Source: Sansalvadorimonas sp965221135
GTDB taxonomy: Bacteria; Pseudomonadota; Gammaproteobacteria; Pseudomonadales; Endozoicomonadaceae
Reading direction: 5' to 3'
DNA: 64,000 nt
Assembly: GCA_965221135.1 (NCBI GenBank)
Contig: CBDCRZ010000069.1
Location: 276,108-340,107 of the forward strand
Below are positions 62,245-64,000 of this stretch, piece after piece. Below the pieces are notes generated by a model. The model had not been told where the DNA came from. It did no database searches and saw only the letters and a list, made by a program, of their open reading frames with translations. The translations under genes and the position numbers were made by a program. How positions within the stretch are numbered: position 1 is the stretch's first letter; each line of letters begins with the position of its first letter.

Positions 62245-62303
62245 GTTTGTAGCTCAGTTGGTTAGAGCGCACCCCCTGCTTTTATAAGGAGAGGGTGAGG
62301 TCG
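62245..62303 (+). pseudogene. Partial tRNA-Ile copy with an expanded anticodon loop
   Basis: GTAGCTCAGTTGGTTAGAG and CGCACCCC match the intact tRNA-Ile 96 bp downstream, and GGGTGAGGTCG matches its anticodon 3' side. Between them the loop holds about 17 nt instead of 7, with ATAAG embedded. The T-arm and acceptor 3' strand are missing, so it cannot fold as a tRNA. Confidence 0.8.
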
Positions 62304-62340
62304 TAAGACTATCTGACCAGTGTGCTGTAAATGAGAGTTT

Positions 62341-62417
<77 letters not shown>

Positions 62418-62454
62418 CTTCCTGAAGTGACCATTCTCACATAAGTATTGCTAA

Positions 62455-62530
62455 GGGGCCTTAGCTCAGCTGGGAGAGCGCCTGCCTTGCACGCAGGAGG
62501 TCAGCGGTTCGATCCCGCTAGGCTCCACCA
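62455..62530 (+). tRNA. tRNA-Ala(TGC)
   Basis: 76 nt with CCA. Acceptor GGGGCCT/AGGCTCC, anticodon loop CTTGCAC (TGC) and T-loop TTCGATC. It is the usual second tRNA of the spacer. Confidence 0.97.
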
Positions 62531-62916
62531 TTTACTCGTCGCTGTGAAGCGATCCGCTCTTGGAATGAGTAGAAGCCAAAATTGAATACATCAGTCTAGA
62601 TTTTCGGTGTATTGAATTTTGGTTTTTTTGTGAAACCCTGATCTTTAAAAATATGGAATCTGTCAACACATGTTGATTCAACGAAGCTTCGGCTTTAAAG
62701 AATTAATATGTTTAGTTGCTGAGCACTCAGGTTGATTTACGAATCAACCTTTCAATAGAAGCATCTCGCTCTCTTTTATAAGAGGCAAGACGGACTATTG
62801 ATCAAGTGTGTGGCGAATCGTTACTACAGACGTAATTCTTTAGTCGGAATCGTCTTAAAAAACGCGTTATTTGACTGATCTGAACATTTCGTTTTCGAGA
62901 TTGTTTTGGGTTATAT

Positions 62917-64000
62917 GGTCAAGTGACTAAGCGCACACGGTGGATGCCTTGGCAGTCAGAGGCGATGAAGGACGTGGTAATCTGCGAAAAGCGTTGGTGA
63001 GCTGATAAACAAGCTTTGACCCAACGATGTCCGAATGGGGAAACCCACCTGTCATAAGACAGGTATCTCTTGCATGAATACATAGTGCTTGAGAGGCGAA
63101 CCCGGGGAACTGAAACATCTAAGTACCCGGAGGAAAAGAAATCAACCGAGATTCCCCTAGTAGCGGCGAGCGAACGGGGATCAGCCGATCGATATGAGTT
63201 AGTGGAACACTCTGGAAAGTGTGGCCATAGTGGGTGATAGCCCCGTACACGAAGACGATTATCGACATATTAAGTAGGACGACACACGTGGTATGTTGTT
63301 TGAAGATGGGGGGACCATCCTCCAAGGCTAAATACTCCTGACTGACCGATAGTGAACCAGTACCGTGAGGGAAAGGCGAAAAGAACCCCGTTGAGGGGAG
63401 TGAAATAGACCCTGAAACCGTGTGCGTACAAGCAGTGGGAGCGGAAACTCTCTTTTAAGGAATGTTCATGTCGGGTGACTGCGTACCTTTTGTATAATGG
63501 GTCAGCGACTTATATTTTGTAGCAAGCTTAACCGAGTAGGGAAGGCGTAGGGAAACCGAGTCTTAATAGGGCGAACAGAGTTGCAAGGTATAGACCCGAA
63601 ACCGGGCGATCTATCCATGAGCAGGTTGAAGGTTGGGTAACACCAACTGGAGGACCGAACCGACTGTCGTTGAAAAGCCAGCGGATGACTTGTGGATCGG
63701 AGTGAAAGGCTAATCAAGCCCGGAGATAGCTGGTTCTCCCCGAAAGCTATTTAGGTAGCGCCTTATGTATTACCCACGGGGGTAGAGCACTGTGTCGGCT
63801 AGGGGGTCATCCCGACTTACCAACCCGATGCAAACTCCGAATACCGTGGAGTACGAGCATAGGAGACAGACAGCGGGTGCTAACGTCCGTTGTCAAGAGG
63901 GAAACCAACCCAGACCGCCAGCTAAGGTCCCTAAACATGATTAAGTGGGAAACGATGTGGGAAGGCTAAAACAGCTAGGAGGTTTGGCTTAGAAGCAGCC
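62917..64000 (+). rRNA. rrl: 23S ribosomal RNA, copy 3 (partial, runs off the window)
   Basis: The first 1084 nt of the gene. It differs from copies 1 and 2 by compensatory pairs near 63047-63064 and 63207-63224, and has a third version of helix 25 (about 63437-63472). Confidence 0.97.

Noticed and set aside
62245..62303. A second functional tRNA-Ile
   Set aside because: The T-arm and acceptor 3' strand are missing and the anticodon loop is too large.

Overview
The window looks like chromosome from a marine, probably animal-associated gammaproteobacterium of the Oceanospirillales. The 16S sequence reminds me most of Endozoicomonadaceae, but that is recall, not a search. Supporting signs are gammaproteobacterial genes (purT, hexR, trpR-mtr, ahpCF, uvrD, ubiF-like, E. 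coli-length cdd, split pqiA) mixed with eukaryote-like proteins: death-like domains, an O-fucosyltransferase-like protein, and a secreted Cys/His protein with a C2H2-like finger. That mixture is typical of host-associated Endozoicomonas-like genomes.

Layout. Positions 1-3035 hold a strictosidine-synthase/SMP-30-like beta-propeller, purT (-) and a HopJ-like gene ending in a terminator. Positions 3073-10186 form a co-directional envelope cluster: a YqhA-like membrane protein, an orphan CHASE2 sensor, a small secreted protein, an M48 metalloprotease lipoprotein broken by a frameshift and an exact 121-bp tandem duplication, and a 936-aa secreted Cys-rich protein. Positions 10252-13506 encode a PqiA/LetA-like pair and a five-MCE-domain PqiB/LetB-like protein, predicted to act in lipid transport across the envelope. 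A GDSL-family protein that has lost its catalytic residues lies convergent to it. Positions 15225-17595 carry an OxyR-like site and ahpCF. Positions 17667-25782 hold an O-fucosyltransferase-like type II membrane protein, a Lar-like zinc-ribbon protein, hisC, a proline-rich protein/lipoprotein pair, znuA with a Zur-like box, a membrane-anchored methyltransferase, hexR and small proteins.

Positions 25788-48542 contain a PAS-GGDEF-EAL protein, uvrD, a protein with two death-like domains, trpR-mtr behind a TrpR-operator-like palindrome, a PepSY membrane protein, a RegBA-type redox two-component system, a dicarboxylate/amino-acid:Na+ symporter, and two secreted proteins resembling degenerate isochorismatases. 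They are followed by an orphan TRAP-type binding protein, a cobalamin-binding radical SAM protein, a TetR regulator overlapping a 58-aa membrane protein, murI, cdd and ubiF-like.

From 48574 to the end lie tRNA-Gly(CCC) and three tandem rRNA operons. The first two have a 326-bp 16S-23S spacer without tRNA. The third has tRNA-Ile and tRNA-Ala plus a broken tRNA-Ile copy, and its 23S runs off the window. Each operon has two tandem promoters with a GC-rich start region; the first has a third promoter upstream. The copies differ at 16S helix V6, in 23S helices (some changes compensatory) and in the 23S-5S spacer.

The strongest leads for undescribed biology are the death-like-domain protein, the O-fucosyltransferase-like protein, the secreted Cys/His protein next to the CHASE2/M48 cluster, and the pseudo-GDSL protein. 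All functional calls come from reading the sequence by eye, without database searches.
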